DNA from: Lachancea mirantina
Lineage: Eukaryota; Ascomycota; Saccharomycetes; Saccharomycetales; Saccharomycetaceae
DNA length: 64,000 bases
Direction of reading: 5' to 3'
Assembly (NCBI GenBank): GCA_900074745.1
Contig: LT598462.1
Span: 1 to 64,000, forward strand
Below the pieces are notes generated by a model. That model was not told where the DNA came from. It saw nothing but the letters and a program-made list of their open reading frames with translations, and made no database searches. The number at the start of each line of letters is the position of its first letter. Position 1 is the first letter of the stretch. This document shows positions 10,330 through 20,633 of the stretch, in pieces. The position numbers and the translations under genes were made by a program.

Positions 10330-11254
10330 TAAAGCTTTAGACCGCCAGCAGCAAGCAATTCGTTACAGCGTCAACTCTCAAACCTAATTATGAATGAATC
10401 AGTGCGTCGAAATATACCTGTCCCCTCATTACATTTTTAAAAAGTATTATGTTGTAGCAATTTTGCACGAAGCCTTTTTAGATTTATTTTTTATTGAAGT
10501 TGACCAGCGTCGGTGGCAGGAAGGTTCTCTCAAATTGTTCACTAAATTAGTTCATAATTCACTTGAATATATCAAAAATTGAGTACTTATACCTACCGTA
10601 ATTAACTAAACATCGTAACCACTTTATGGCTGGTCATATCGGACACCTATGTGAAATTCGTGTAATACCATTTCAACTCACTTTCCGCCACTTTCGATAA
10701 GATGAAAGACAAATTCCTACCTCACTTCATCCATCATACCATGGATGACTTGATCTTGGCATTGCAATGATTCCAAAACCTTCACTAGGATTGTTTGATG
10801 TTCCAATGTTCTTACAAAATGCGACCCGTGCCTTCCATTTTCTTATTTTATTAAGTCATTGTGATCGCGTGACCCTAACCTGTGATAATGCAACTTGACG
10901 ATATTATTCGCCGTAATCTTCTTCCAATAATTTTTGCAAGAAGTGACGGAATATCATGAACGGACTCCTACTAGGTTTAATTATCTATTTCATCTTAGCA
11001 TAAACCTCATGCTGTATCTTAAAGATCCTTCCAAATGACTTTAAAGTTATTGGAGGCAAGAGATCATTTTCAATTAAATGTTTAGATCACAAGGGTTTTT
11101 AGAGAATTTCAAGAGTGTTGCATATTAAATAAAGAGAAGCTCGCCATTCTCAACTTCAACAAAGGATGAACAAATGGTCAAGCCGCTGGAGACCACAATC
11201 ACTTGAGCTCCATGACCTTCGAACACTTAGAGCAGCGTAGGAGCAAGCAGATCA
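10330..11254. other. Intergenic with an old LTR remnant
   Basis: The 5' flank of the Zn2Cys6 gene, then a decayed LTR (10492-10930), then about 320 bp up to the 3' end of the dienelactone hydrolase. No gene is supported; the frame at 10394-10582 falls mostly on the LTR remnant. Confidence 0.5.
10492..10930 (-). mobile_element. Solo LTR remnant, older subfamily
   Basis: A reverse-oriented, diverged LTR of about 440 bp. Its order of blocks matches the younger copies: GTCGGTGG, TTGTTCACTAAATTAGTTC, GAGTACTTATACC, ATGGCTGGTCATATC, CATCCATCATACC, TTATTTTATTAAGTCAT, ATGCAACTTGACGATAT, CTTCCAATAA. It is old, with many differences, and has no internal element sequence. Confidence 0.65.
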
Positions 11255-12001
11255 TCAGGCCGAGAATATTGCCGCAGAGAAGTGATTAAACCAATAAACT
11301 TGATCATGGAAGGTTTTCTCCTTCGCGTACTTAATTAAGGGACAAGAAGTGCCATGTCTCACAGCGTAGCCGTGAGATACACCGCTAAAGACATCCAGCT
11401 GGTATCTTGCTCCGATTTCTTGAAGTTTGGCTTCAGTTTCGTACTTCTTTTCGGTTGAAAACATGGCATCAATTTCGGCTGCTGAGATCAATAGTGGATT
11501 TTTACCGATCGCTTCAACCTCTTTTATGTCCACAAAGGAAGGGTGAGCTATGGCGGCTACATCTGCAATGCCTTCTTTTGCGTTGATTAACTGGAGAGCG
11601 TACTTGGCACCCAAGCAGTATCCCACGACTCCTAAAAACTTTGGTTTCAATTCGCTGCGAACCGATTTTGAAAAAGGCTCAGAAAACTTTCTGGTGAATT
11701 TAGAGTCATGCTTGGTAATCCAAACTTCCATTTTGCGATCATTGCTCATATCGATTAAATCGTTGTCCAAAATATCTGGTATTAAAACCTTATAACCGGC
11801 TTCTCCAAATGCATCCGCGATGAGAAGTACGTTGTTGAATTTATTTCCGAAGGAATCGGTCATAATGATGATGATTTTGTCATTGCTATGGACGCCTGTG
11901 ATATATGTGTCTAATCCAAAAATTTTAGAGTGCTTGCCCTTGGCAACGCCAGCGTGGGCGACTCCTGTAAAACAACACTTTCCCGGTGGGTTTGAAGCCA
12001 T
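11255..12001 (-). CDS. Dienelactone hydrolase family protein, AIM2-like
   Basis: An alpha/beta hydrolase of 248 residues if the ATG at 12001 is used, as I prefer. The protein then starts MASNPPGKCCFTG, the usual start of fungal AIM2-type dienelactone hydrolases (S. cerevisiae Aim2, about 246 residues). A longer reading from 12046 adds 15 unconserved residues. The nucleophile elbow GVVGYCLGAK contains the family's catalytic Cys, and SGVSHGYAVRHG gives the catalytic His. The cytosolic enzyme would cleave cyclic lactone-type esters, but the physiological substrate in yeast is not settled. Its promoter carries the 15-bp operator also found before the DHA1 transporter. Confidence 0.92.
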   Translation of the reverse strand: MASNPPGKCCFTGVAHAGVAKGKHSKIFGLDTYITGVHSNDKIIIIMTDSFGNKFNNVLLIADAFGEAGYKVLIPDILDNDLIDMSNDRKMEVWITKHDSKFTRKFSEPFSKSVRSELKPKFLGVVGYCLGAKYALQLINAKEGIADVAAIAHPSFVDIKEVEAIGKNPLLISAAEIDAMFSTEKKYETEAKLQEIGARYQLDVFSGVSHGYAVRHGTSCPLIKYAKEKTFHDQVYWFNHFSAAIFSA

Positions 12002-13016
12002 CCCAACAAACTGATAGCACAAATTACTTTGACAAATTTTAAACAAAAATTGGACGTGGAAATTTGTTTCTGCTCTACATAGACGACTGCTGAATTCTTT
12101 TATGTCATCTAGGCCGGGCTGATGCTTGTTTAGATGGTATAATTGACGCCGGTGTGATTTCGGAGTTCCGAAACGCTAGGCATGATCACAAAGTAAACCT
12201 CGTAGTGGCTCTACCTAACGACGACGGAAAATTCCCACCTACCGCTGAAGGCGATGGTATTCCTCGTCATAAATGAGCTGTGAGCCACGAATCCGACGAA
12301 TTCGGCATTTTGCGCCACAGATCCGGGGATTCACGAAACCGTTCTCTTTCCAAAAACCGGATTTGCGATTCGACGGAGCAATCATTCAATGGGGGTGATG
12401 CGGGGTTAGTCGCAATCATTCGACGATTTGTTACTTAAACCCTATCTCGTTAAACAAACTATGACTTACTTGGTAACCTTAATCGATCTCTTGATAGCCG
12501 CAAGTGAGCTTTTCTTGTTAGGACATTGTACATTGCACTTACTCAAGCAAGGCAGAAGTCAACCACGATTACAGGTAATATATAAGAAACACATAAATAC
12601 CTTTATTTTTGATAAAACTCGTAGTCAATGGATCGTCCATCTAAATTGCCGGATTCAAGGTGAATGTGTTGTGATTTTAGAAGCTTCTAACGAAATGATT
12701 CGAATCAACGAGCACTCTTTAGGGCCGGATTCCTGCACCATGTTGGTGATTCGTTCACAGTGCTGCTCCAAAACTCTAAGTAATTCCACCTTCTGCAGTG
12801 ACTAATTCTTTAGTATCATTCCTGAGCCCCTCCGCCTAACACCGCTCAAAACCGCTCTCAAACTAATATGCGAGTCATCCCCGCCAGACGTTAAGCACAT
12901 CATTACCACCCATTTATCCTCAAATAAGTACAAGTAGGGCCACACCCCGTCATTTCTGATGCTATCAAAGCTGTATAATTGCAGCCGCACCAATTAGTCT
13001 CTCAAAAGGAACAGGA
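12002..13016. other. Long divergent promoter region
   Basis: About 1 kb between the leftward dienelactone hydrolase and the rightward epoxide-hydrolase-like gene. It contains the CGG-N4-CCG operator at 12161-12170. A frame at 12428-12805 (+) has one hydrophobic stretch but no recognisable family and is not called. Confidence 0.5.
12156..12174. promoter_or_regulatory. Candidate Zn2Cys6 operator (CGG-N4-CCG) upstream of the dienelactone hydrolase
   Basis: GATTTCGGAGTTCCGAAAC contains CGGAGTTCCG (12161-12170), a CGG-N4-CCG palindrome. Bases 12160-12174 are the exact reverse complement of 8707-8721 in front of the DHA1 transporter. The site lies about 160 bp upstream of the hydrolase ATG at 12001. 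A 15-bp identity between two unrelated promoters that flank a Zn2Cys6 gene is unlikely by chance. Confidence 0.6.
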
Positions 13017-14000
13017 ATGAATAGTCAACTGAAGCATATCTTCAAAGCCGTTAAAGGAATCCGTATCCACTACGTCACGGCTGGAAGGAAATCCGCACAT
13101 CTCTCCCCAATTATTCTACTCGCTGGTTTCCCAGAAAGCTGGTATGCGTGGCGCAAAGTGATTCCTCAACTCACTGAGTTCTTCGTTATTGCCATTGACT
13201 TGCCAGGACAAGGCGATTCTGATAAACCTAGCGATGGTTACGACACTTCAACGATAGCAGATCTCGTTCATGGATTGATTGAAAATTTGGGATTGTCTCG
13301 CTATCACCTTGCTGCCCATGATGTGGGCGCCTGGGTCGCTTTTTCGTACGCCTTAAAATTTAGTGAAGAGATCGACAAATTGGCTCTGTTAGACGCCGGG
13401 ATTCCAGGCGTCACGCTTCCAGAAATGCTTCCCACGAGCCCCGAAGGCGCATGGCGATTGTGGCACTTTCCATTCCATGCCGTTCCCGATCTTCCGGAAC
13501 TTATGATCCGCGACAAGGAGCGCATTTATTTAGAGTGGTTTCTTCGGCGCAAAGCGGCCGACCCTACGATATTCACTGAAGCTGATTTGGACGAATATGA
13601 GCGCATTTTCATGCAACCTGGGGCACTGCGTGCAGGTCTATCTTACTATAGGGCTTGTGGAAAGTCTGCTCAGCAAAATAAAGATTTTTTGAAGAAGAGT
13701 AAACTTGCCTCACCCTTGCTAGCAGTATCCTCAGACCAGGGCTCAATTCCCAGTATGGCTAGCTCTCTAGAAGCTTTCTCGGGCGAGGTGGAGGATGTAA
13801 CAATTGAAGATTGCGGTCATTTTATCACTGAAGAGCAGCCTCAGAGACTCGCCGCTGAATTAAAAAGGTTTTTTTTCATCGCCGGATGTGAAGATAGTAA
13901 ATTGGAAACGAGGCCGTCGATAAACACCTTCCAGTTCTCCCACTCTAGCCTCAGACCTCTGGTTTGGGCTTATCAGGGGTACGGAGAGTGCTATGATTAG
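13017..14000 (+). CDS. Alpha/beta hydrolase, epoxide hydrolase/dehalogenase-like
   Basis: A 327-residue enzyme of the epoxide hydrolase and haloacid dehalogenase branch. The nucleophile elbow LAAHDVGAWVA puts Asp102 at the nucleophile position, which distinguishes this branch from Ser-type esterases. GFPESWYAWRKVIP is the oxyanion-hole segment (HGxP in most relatives, AGFP here). His268 in EDCGHFITEEQP is the catalytic base. A cap domain spans roughly residues 140-225. The family core normally ends near ELKRFF (about residue 286). The last 40 residues follow a run of eight T and resemble nothing in the family, so a frame slip may have added a tail. Bacterial-like similarity suggests transfer, but that is inference. 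Confidence 0.87.
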   Translation: MNSQLKHIFKAVKGIRIHYVTAGRKSAHLSPIILLAGFPESWYAWRKVIPQLTEFFVIAIDLPGQGDSDKPSDGYDTSTIADLVHGLIENLGLSRYHLAAHDVGAWVAFSYALKFSEEIDKLALLDAGIPGVTLPEMLPTSPEGAWRLWHFPFHAVPDLPELMIRDKERIYLEWFLRRKAADPTIFTEADLDEYERIFMQPGALRAGLSYYRACGKSAQQNKDFLKKSKLASPLLAVSSDQGSIPSMASSLEAFSGEVEDVTIEDCGHFITEEQPQRLAAELKRFFFIAGCEDSKLETRPSINTFQFSHSSLRPLVWAYQGYGECYD

Positions 14001-14639
14001 GAGCCTCATATAGTATGACTTTAATTTTGTAGTCCAGAGAGAAGCATTCCGAGGTAGGCATTTATCAAGAGTAACGTTAATTTAGAAGAGGGCGACTACA
14101 GGTCCCTCTTCTATGTGAATTTAGCTATTCTCTACGTGGCACCATCAGCAATTGCAAGACCAAAGGCGAAGCAAGAAGCCTAAGAGTTAAGCCTTGAGGC
14201 ATAACGCTTTATGCTGTGCTTATTTGTAATGGCAGCCGAATGGTTAAAGTTGGGTCGAGTTTACATGGTGCTTAACTACGGATAAATGCAGGTTTTGTAA
14301 TGTGTCGAGCTAGAAAATGAATCTCTAACGTCGATTTGTCTTCTTGCTTAAAGATATACCCTAAAAAAACCGGTACATATTCTTGACAAGGTAATACTAA
14401 GAAAAGTAGTTTCCTTTAAATTCCCGTTTCCGACTTTGATCTACTCAGCATCATCTACATCCACTGGTTGTGAATTCAGGAAAATCACAAGCAAATACAA
14501 TAGTGATTTGCGTCCTTATCAATGAATGGAATTTTTTTTCTACTTTTCTACTTTTGAATACCTTCCAGTGTTAACTTCTTGTCCTTTTTCACCCTGAAAT
14601 TAAGCATCATTTTCAAGTACGATCAGATACGCCCGTATT
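14001..14639. other. Intergenic, promoter of the LtrA-family gene
   Basis: 639 bp with no gene supported. Runs of T precede the LtrA-family ATG (14533-14543). I see no named operator. Confidence 0.4.
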
Positions 14640-16040
14640 ATGGAATCTGAGACTGAATTTGATTCCGAGTTCGTTCAAAAATACGGTCCAGTGCGCGTGC
14701 AATGGATTGAGCCTCCACCGAGCGACAGACTCTTTGTTAGGCCATATGCCTTAAACTACTTTTTTGACGGGAAACTATATCGCACTAGGCAGGAACGTGG
14801 CTCTGCTGTGTTTGAGCTCTTTTTCGACCTCTTATACGTTGGAATCATTGCTAACTTGGCTGAGTCTGCTATAGAAGAGGCTACGGGTGCCTCTTTTGGC
14901 AAATATGTCCTTCTCTTTTTGGCTGCGTGGCAGATATGGGCGGACATGAGGGAGTTTATGGACTATTATTATAATAACGATTTGAGTCAAAAGGCTTATG
15001 TTCTATGGATTATGGTACTTTTGGTAGTATATGCTAACAATGCCAATACGATATTGATGTCGAAAGCGCAAACTGGACTGGTCGTGGGCTGCTACATTTT
15101 GGCTCGCTTTAGTGCGATTCTTCTCACTCTCGTTTACACTGTTTTTGTGAAAGAGCACAGACGCCAAATGATATGCTTCTGTAGTCTCACCTGCATTTCA
15201 CTGCTAGTGTTTGGGTTCATAATCGTTGCTCCTCTACATGGCAAAATCGCGATAGCTGCTGTGTGCTACTTTTATGACACTCTCGTGTACGCAATTACCT
15301 TTCATCCTTGGTTCAAAAGGCTTATAGGCGCTCGATACTCCACTGCAGTTAATATCGAACATGAAGTAGAGAGACACGGAGCCTTTGTCGTCATAGCTCT
15401 AGGAGAGTATCTGTACACCATAGTAGCCTCGTCTCCAGCGGCGAGCGGCTTCAATGAAAGGACAGCGCGTGCGATCAGTGTTCTCGTTGTAGCCTACTGC
15501 CTTTCGTGGTTTTACTTCCGTGGAGAGGGCTCCAAAAAGGCGGTACATGCTCTTCGCCGCAGTGTATTGTCGGCGTACTGTTGGATTTACGTTCATATTC
15601 CTCTCATGATCTCTCTTATAATATCGGCGGATGCAGCCGGAGCGCTTACGAGATCGCACTCTCTTTATGCCAATGGCGACTTGGAATCGGACAGTTTCGA
15701 AACAGAGAGACCGCATTATCTACACTCTGTCCAGATTTTCTATGGTGCGGGTGTTGGTGTTGCCATTATTTGCATGAGTGTATTAGCTTTGTGTGATAAA
15801 AGCTTAGATCCGATCGGTGCTAGCAAAATTTCGTCAAAGGTTCGACTCATCCCTCGGATTCTAGTATCATTCGTGGTTTTGGGTATATCATTTGCCCATA
15901 TCAAAATTACGCTGTATATGGGAATCATCGCACTGTTGATGATTCTCCAGCTACTTTTTGAGACTATTGCTGAGCTGCCAAGTACGGAAAACGGTGAAAT
16001 TGCTTTGTATGAGACAAATCCTGAAATTCAACGAAATTAG
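14640..16040 (+). CDS. LtrA family (low temperature requirement A) membrane protein
   Basis: A 466-residue multi-pass membrane protein of the LtrA family, known from bacteria and many fungi and of unclear function. The family's N-terminal signature is visible as ERGSAVFELFFDLLYVGII at about residues 56-75. A second conserved segment, EVERHGAFVVIALGEYLYTIV (about 241-261), corresponds to the ER..F.IIALGE motif. I count roughly ten to twelve hydrophobic segments. The N-terminal 50 residues are acidic and cytosolic-looking. The start at 14640 is the first Met of the open frame and gives a normal length. It stands alone, with more than 600 bp to each neighbour. Confidence 0.87.
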   Translation: MESETEFDSEFVQKYGPVRVQWIEPPPSDRLFVRPYALNYFFDGKLYRTRQERGSAVFELFFDLLYVGIIANLAESAIEEATGASFGKYVLLFLAAWQIWADMREFMDYYYNNDLSQKAYVLWIMVLLVVYANNANTILMSKAQTGLVVGCYILARFSAILLTLVYTVFVKEHRRQMICFCSLTCISLLVFGFIIVAPLHGKIAIAAVCYFYDTLVYAITFHPWFKRLIGARYSTAVNIEHEVERHGAFVVIALGEYLYTIVASSPAASGFNERTARAISVLVVAYCLSWFYFRGEGSKKAVHALRRSVLSAYCWIYVHIPLMISLIISADAAGALTRSHSLYANGDLESDSFETERPHYLHSVQIFYGAGVGVAIICMSVLALCDKSLDPIGASKISSKVRLIPRILVSFVVLGISFAHIKITLYMGIIALLMILQLLFETIAELPSTENGEIALYETNPEIQRN

Positions 16041-17297
16041 GATAAAAGCTAAGCGCTCTGAAAGACGTGAAATGCTTTATGCGAGAATGCCGTTGTCACA
16101 CCCATGTTAATCTAATTAAGTTCTTTTTCTGACGCATACTAATATTATCAATCGAAAGTATGGCGTGGTTACCTGCATGCACCTGTCGATACCCATTATA
16201 CCAGGAGTCGCTCAAAATGTGAGGGGACTCCAAGGCAATCGTCTCAATCAACTTTTCGAAAGAGAGGTATTGCTGCGGCTTCTACGCTCACGATAGAAAC
16301 CTTGAACGGCTAAGGGGCCTCTAGTCCCGCAACTATGCGACCCGAGCCTGCTTTCTGTCGTTGATAAACATGATGTTCTTGCTTCCTTCTTGTAAAATTT
16401 AGCGTGCGAACACGAACAGTTGTTGTCGAGATGAATTTCGCTTCTCCCGCAGCTTACCTTCTTGTGGTCATTCAATGGAGAACCTGATAAGGCTGTCGTA
16501 GATTTGAAGCGAAGGACTTGAACGTTTATAGCTCGTGGGTACCTATAGGCTGAAAACAAAGCGAAAATTGTTTTGTAATTGGCGCTGCCTCCTGTCCTCA
16601 TACGTCTATAGTCACCAATCATTGTGCGCAGAGATTATGTACCTTTTGGTCTGGAAAGGAGTAGTTACCGCATAATGTGGTCATCTGTTCACATTAGCGT
16701 GCCGTACACCAGTTCATGACATAATAGTCATCAATTGCCGCGAAATAATTGAGGAGAGAAGCGTTTTTAAAAGCGGCCTGGTTTCTAGCCGTTGTCTTGG
16801 TATATCACTGTGTCCAAGTGAACGCCTCTAGGAAAATGAAAGTAAACATTTCAAAGCGGCCGATATAGAAAATTGTCATTCACGGATGAAAATGAATTCC
16901 CATTGTTCGGGATAGGGTCACCAGAGGCCGTCAACTTACCTTTAAACTCTAAATCACAGAGTCGCCAGAAGGCTCATAATTGTCTTAGCGCCCTTACAGC
17001 CCTGACACTTATAGAAAAGCTTATAAATGTGATATAAGATCAACGGCCATGGACTTCGAATGTTATTCTCACAGAGCGATTGATTCCTTTCGAGAGATGC
17101 GAGTCAAAATGTCGAACCATTTCCTAAGATCGACTCCGGTCCTACCACGGACATAATTTGATTAGGCAACAATTCGGGGGTGATTCGTATGTTGACAAAC
17201 AAAGTATAAAAACCAAACTTTATTGACGACACGCTCTAAATAACTCAAGGAGGCCGTAGTTTTCTCACCATTATCATACTTCCCACTACAGCCCCGA
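16041..17297. other. Gene-free interval
   Basis: 1.26 kb. The longest frame (16248-16622, - strand) is Arg/Ser-rich without a recognisable domain. I see no RNA gene and no LTR landmark. It contains the promoter of the oxidoreductase at 17298. Confidence 0.4.
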
Positions 17298-18323
17298 ATG
17301 CCTTCTAATACTGCGGCATGGTTGACAGCCGAAAAGGCAACTCCTCTGGAAGTTAAGCCAGCAGAATACACGTTGCCCGGCGCCAATGAGATTTTAGTGA
17401 AAAATCATGCTGTTGCCCTAAACCTTGTTGATTGGGCGAGACAGACAATGGGAAACGAACTTTTTGCATGGGTCAAATATCCTTGCATTTTGGGTTCAGA
17501 TGTGGCAGGTGAGGTTGTTGAAGTCGGTCCAGGTGTCAATAACTTCGAACTCGGGGATAAAGTCTTGGGCTTAGCTACTGCTCTCTATTCTAATAGGGCA
17601 GCGGAAGCCGCTTTCCAGACGTATACTGTTTTGCACACAAACTTGGCTTCTACCATCCCCAGTAAAGTTTCGTATGAAGATGCTGCGGTAATCCCGCTTG
17701 CTGTTGCTACTGCAGCATGCGGGCTTTACCAAAAAGATTACCTCGGACTACTCTATCCAGAAGCCTCAAGGCGTTCTGCCACCGGTGAGACTATTTTGAT
17801 CTGGGGTGGGGCCTCTAGTGTAGGAACCAATGCTATTCAGCTGGCTGTTGCTTCGGGCTATGAGGTCTTTTCGACTTCCTCACCTAAGAATTGGGACTAT
17901 CTCAAGAAACTTGGCGCTAGTCAAGTCTTCGACTACCACAGCCGTACTGTCGTCGAGGACATTTCCAAGGCCTTTATTGGCAGGAAGAGTGTTGGAGCGC
18001 TAGCTATCGGTCAAAACACTGCAGGTCCATGTTCTGAAATCGTAGCTAAGGTGGGAGGTAAAAAGTTCGTTGCGAGCGCAAATGCACCACCTGCAGAGCT
18101 GCCAGAAGGAGTCAGCTCCAAGTTCATCTTACTTAGTGAGCTAAGGAGCAGTGGAGTTGAGGAAGCGGTCTTCGGAAATTTCATTCCAGCTGGACTCAAG
18201 AACGGCTCCTTCGTCCCATCGCCTCCTTCGCGCGTGATCGGAAACAGTTTGGCGGCAATCCAGAATGGTCTCGAAGAGCTTAAAAAAGGTACCTCCGCAG
18301 AAAAACTTGTTATTGTCATCTAG
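17298..18323 (+). CDS. Zinc-less MDR oxidoreductase (quinone/enoyl reductase-like)
   Basis: A 341-residue NADPH-dependent oxidoreductase of the medium-chain dehydrogenase/reductase superfamily. The GroES-like part (1-130) has ILGSDVAGEVVEVGPGVNNFELGDKV. The Cys that ligates catalytic zinc in alcohol dehydrogenases is replaced (ALNLVDWARQ), so it belongs with the zinc-less trans-acting enoyl/quinone reductases (ToxD-like proteins of fungi). The Rossmann part has ILIWGGASSVGTNAIQLAVASGYEVFSTSSPKN, a nucleotide-binding GxxxVG turn. The C-terminal segment reproduces the usual LKNGSFVPSPPSRVIGNSLAAIQNGLEELKKGTSAEKLVI. Cytosolic, with a likely detoxification role; the substrate is unknown. Confidence 0.9.
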   Translation: MPSNTAAWLTAEKATPLEVKPAEYTLPGANEILVKNHAVALNLVDWARQTMGNELFAWVKYPCILGSDVAGEVVEVGPGVNNFELGDKVLGLATALYSNRAAEAAFQTYTVLHTNLASTIPSKVSYEDAAVIPLAVATAACGLYQKDYLGLLYPEASRRSATGETILIWGGASSVGTNAIQLAVASGYEVFSTSSPKNWDYLKKLGASQVFDYHSRTVVEDISKAFIGRKSVGALAIGQNTAGPCSEIVAKVGGKKFVASANAPPAELPEGVSSKFILLSELRSSGVEEAVFGNFIPAGLKNGSFVPSPPSRVIGNSLAAIQNGLEELKKGTSAEKLVIVI

Positions 18324-18919
18324 TAAGTTTTATAAGCGTACGGCGCGATGCAAATTGTGCGTTGGGGCGTTATTTCTCTGAGGCCGCACAGGGGCATACG
18401 AAAATTTCCTTTAAGTTTGCACGTCATGAGAGATGTGTGATTTCTCGCTCGTATGACCTGCAAAAGAGTTCACTTCATTGATTGCGTTATGTTTTTCATC
18501 TCTGCAATTGCCCTACAAGCTCGGCAAACGGCTCTGAATAGCATACATGGCCTCGCTATGCTTATCTTCCATAAGCAAATGATTTTAGTATCATTAACAA
18601 AAAATGCCTTCGTTTTGTTTGACTCCTTTTGTGAGTTGAGGTAAAGTTATCAGGTAATATCAAGTAATATCAAGTATATATACATATCATAAATGCGCTT
18701 TCGCTTCCGTTGCCGTTTTTTAAGAAGAATGTCGAGAGATTTCACACTAGGCGAGGCAGGGAATAGCTGGAGTTGGCCGCCACGACTACGAATTGAGTTA
18801 GAAACATACGCTTCACCCATCAGTGAATCAAGCGTGCTTAGGGACGTAATTATTGCCTTGCCGTTGCTATGATGCCTTTTCTGTGCTTTAGCTTTAACAA
18901 AGTAAGTAGATTGGTATTT
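18324..18919. other. Intergenic, nothing recognised
   Basis: 596 bp between the oxidoreductase and an inverted LTR. It contains three short AGGTAATATCAAG-like direct repeats near 18650-18680. A small frame at 18453-18644 has no support. Confidence 0.4.
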
Positions 18920-19339
18920 GTTGAGTGAGGTTCATCAATATTGGTCGTCGAGAAATTTTGAACTGTTCATTTAATTCGTTCATAGTTGATATAAATGATA
19001 AGGTGTTCAATACTTTCATCTTTCCGTGGTCGTTTTAAAGATGTGACCACTTTATAATGAGTCAAACCGTCTGCTTTTATATAATTCTCGTAACACCGAT
19101 CTAACTTTTGAATCCGTTACTTTCTTCATACTAGGCGGTAAATCTCATCACACGTCATTCATCATATCTCACATATTCTTATTAATGTGTTCTGGTGATG
19201 CTAGAGCTTTCGATGGAATTGTTTGAGTTTCCCGAGCTTCCACAGAATGCGAACCGCTGTTCGATCTTCTAATTTTATTCTGTCATCGCGATCACGTCAC
19301 AATTACAATTTGACGACTTCTCGGTATCTCCTTCCAGAA
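18920..19339 (-). mobile_element. Solo LTR, inverted (copy E)
   Basis: About 420 bp, reading TGTTGAGTGAGGTTCATCAA at the left and ATCTCCTTCCAGAA at the right, the reverse complement of the family consensus. It keeps the GAACTGTTCATTTAATTCGTTC block and the CTTTCTTCATACTAGGCGG block. No target-site duplication is visible and no internal region is present. Confidence 0.85.
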
Positions 19340-19999
19340 GCACTATTCTCACCATTCTATCGTACATTAAAGAATAGTGTTTTAGAGTGGATTCAACCAC
19401 TTAAACGTCGCAACATTTGGTTCGATCCTTGAATTGGTGTTGGTATCCAGCCCCATAAGCAACGAGAAAGCGCATGAACACGGAATTACAGCGACAGTAT
19501 AATTTATTATTTCATTCGCAGTATTAAGACAAGCCGTGCAGCAGGAGGCGCTATGCAGAACTTTTGTAATACTCCTGATGAGCTGGCCAGCGCACTCTGT
19601 CATAAGGCGACCGACGATGACGTGCACCTTAGAACAACTCTAATGGCTTTTAGCTTATTGTGGCCCACGAGGTGACCAAAAGAGGGCTGCTCGCAACAAT
19701 TATAATAAAGTTCATGGGAGCTAATTACAAAATAGGACATGTTGTTGCTTTCAGGGGACCTATTAATTCGAGAAAACGTAAGCGTTGATAGCCGTTGTGA
19801 GGTTCTTCTCTCAAGAACCATTGCATGATCAACGTTTCGTGATATTAATTACGTTTACTATCGTTGTAAATTATCCTTTGATTGAGTCAGGGGTTTGAGC
19901 TTTTAGATGCACATAAGCTAGTTTTGGGGTTGGTCAATGTCCCCACTTCATTCAATTTGGTAAATCGCTTTACACCCGATTAAAATCGAAAGTATGGTT
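19340..19999. other. Intergenic between two LTRs
   Basis: 660 bp flanked by copy E and copy F in opposite orientations. Two short overlapping - strand frames (about 19382-19821) show no family. No gene is supported. Confidence 0.4.
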
Positions 20000-20414
20000 T
20001 GATGGAAATAACGAGAAGGGCTATCGTAAACTTGTATTATCACGTGATCACGACGACGGATTAAACTGAACGGACGACAAATAATCAAGATGAAGTCATA
20101 GGGGCAGAGTTTTTAGTAATAAACATAATATCGTCACACTCCGTCATCACCGCAAGAGTGGTCTAATGGGTAACGTAAGGATGACTCACCATCAATCTTA
20201 GAGAAAGTAACGGATCCGGAAGTTGGAACAGTCTTACAAAAATTGTATAACAGAGGCCGATATGACCAGGATCGTAGTTGTCATGCTCGCATAATAATCA
20301 CGGAGAGATAAAAGTATTCAACCCATTATCTGCCTAGTTATTTAAATTAACTATGAACGAATTGAATGAACAGTTCAACAACCTATCGAGTACCGACAAT
20401 GGTACACCTCAATA
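20000..20414 (+). mobile_element. Solo LTR (copy F)
   Basis: About 415 bp from TGATGGAAATAACGAG to ACACCTCAATA. It keeps the TCACGTGATCACG E-box, AACTGAACGGACG, the TTGTATAACAGAGG TATA-like block and the GAACAGTTCAACAACC block near its end. It is more diverged than copies B and C. No matching flanking five-mers. Confidence 0.83.
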
Positions 20415-20633
20415 AATACAAAATACCGAACGAACAACTACCAAACACTGCAAGGGTAAAAACCTTTTGCGGGGGGAGGAAAAGCGGTAATCATTGCATA
20501 AGACCGTACAAGACAGAGACTAGTATATTCCTCGAAATCCAATTCCTATTCTACGTGCTTCGCATTGTGTGCCTAATTCTCAGTTTGCTTGCGAATTTGT
20601 ATAGCCTTTTTTTGCCGTACAACTCCGGTCCCT

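Noticed and set aside
12428-12805. 125-codon open frame with one hydrophobic stretch
   Set aside because: No similarity that I recognise and located in a long promoter region; too weak to call.
16248-16622. 124-codon open frame on the - strand
   Set aside because: Arg/Ser-rich composition, no family motif, no context.
19413-19430. TTTGGTTCGATCC resembling a tRNA B-box
   Set aside because: No complementary T-stem, A-box or acceptor stem can be found around it.
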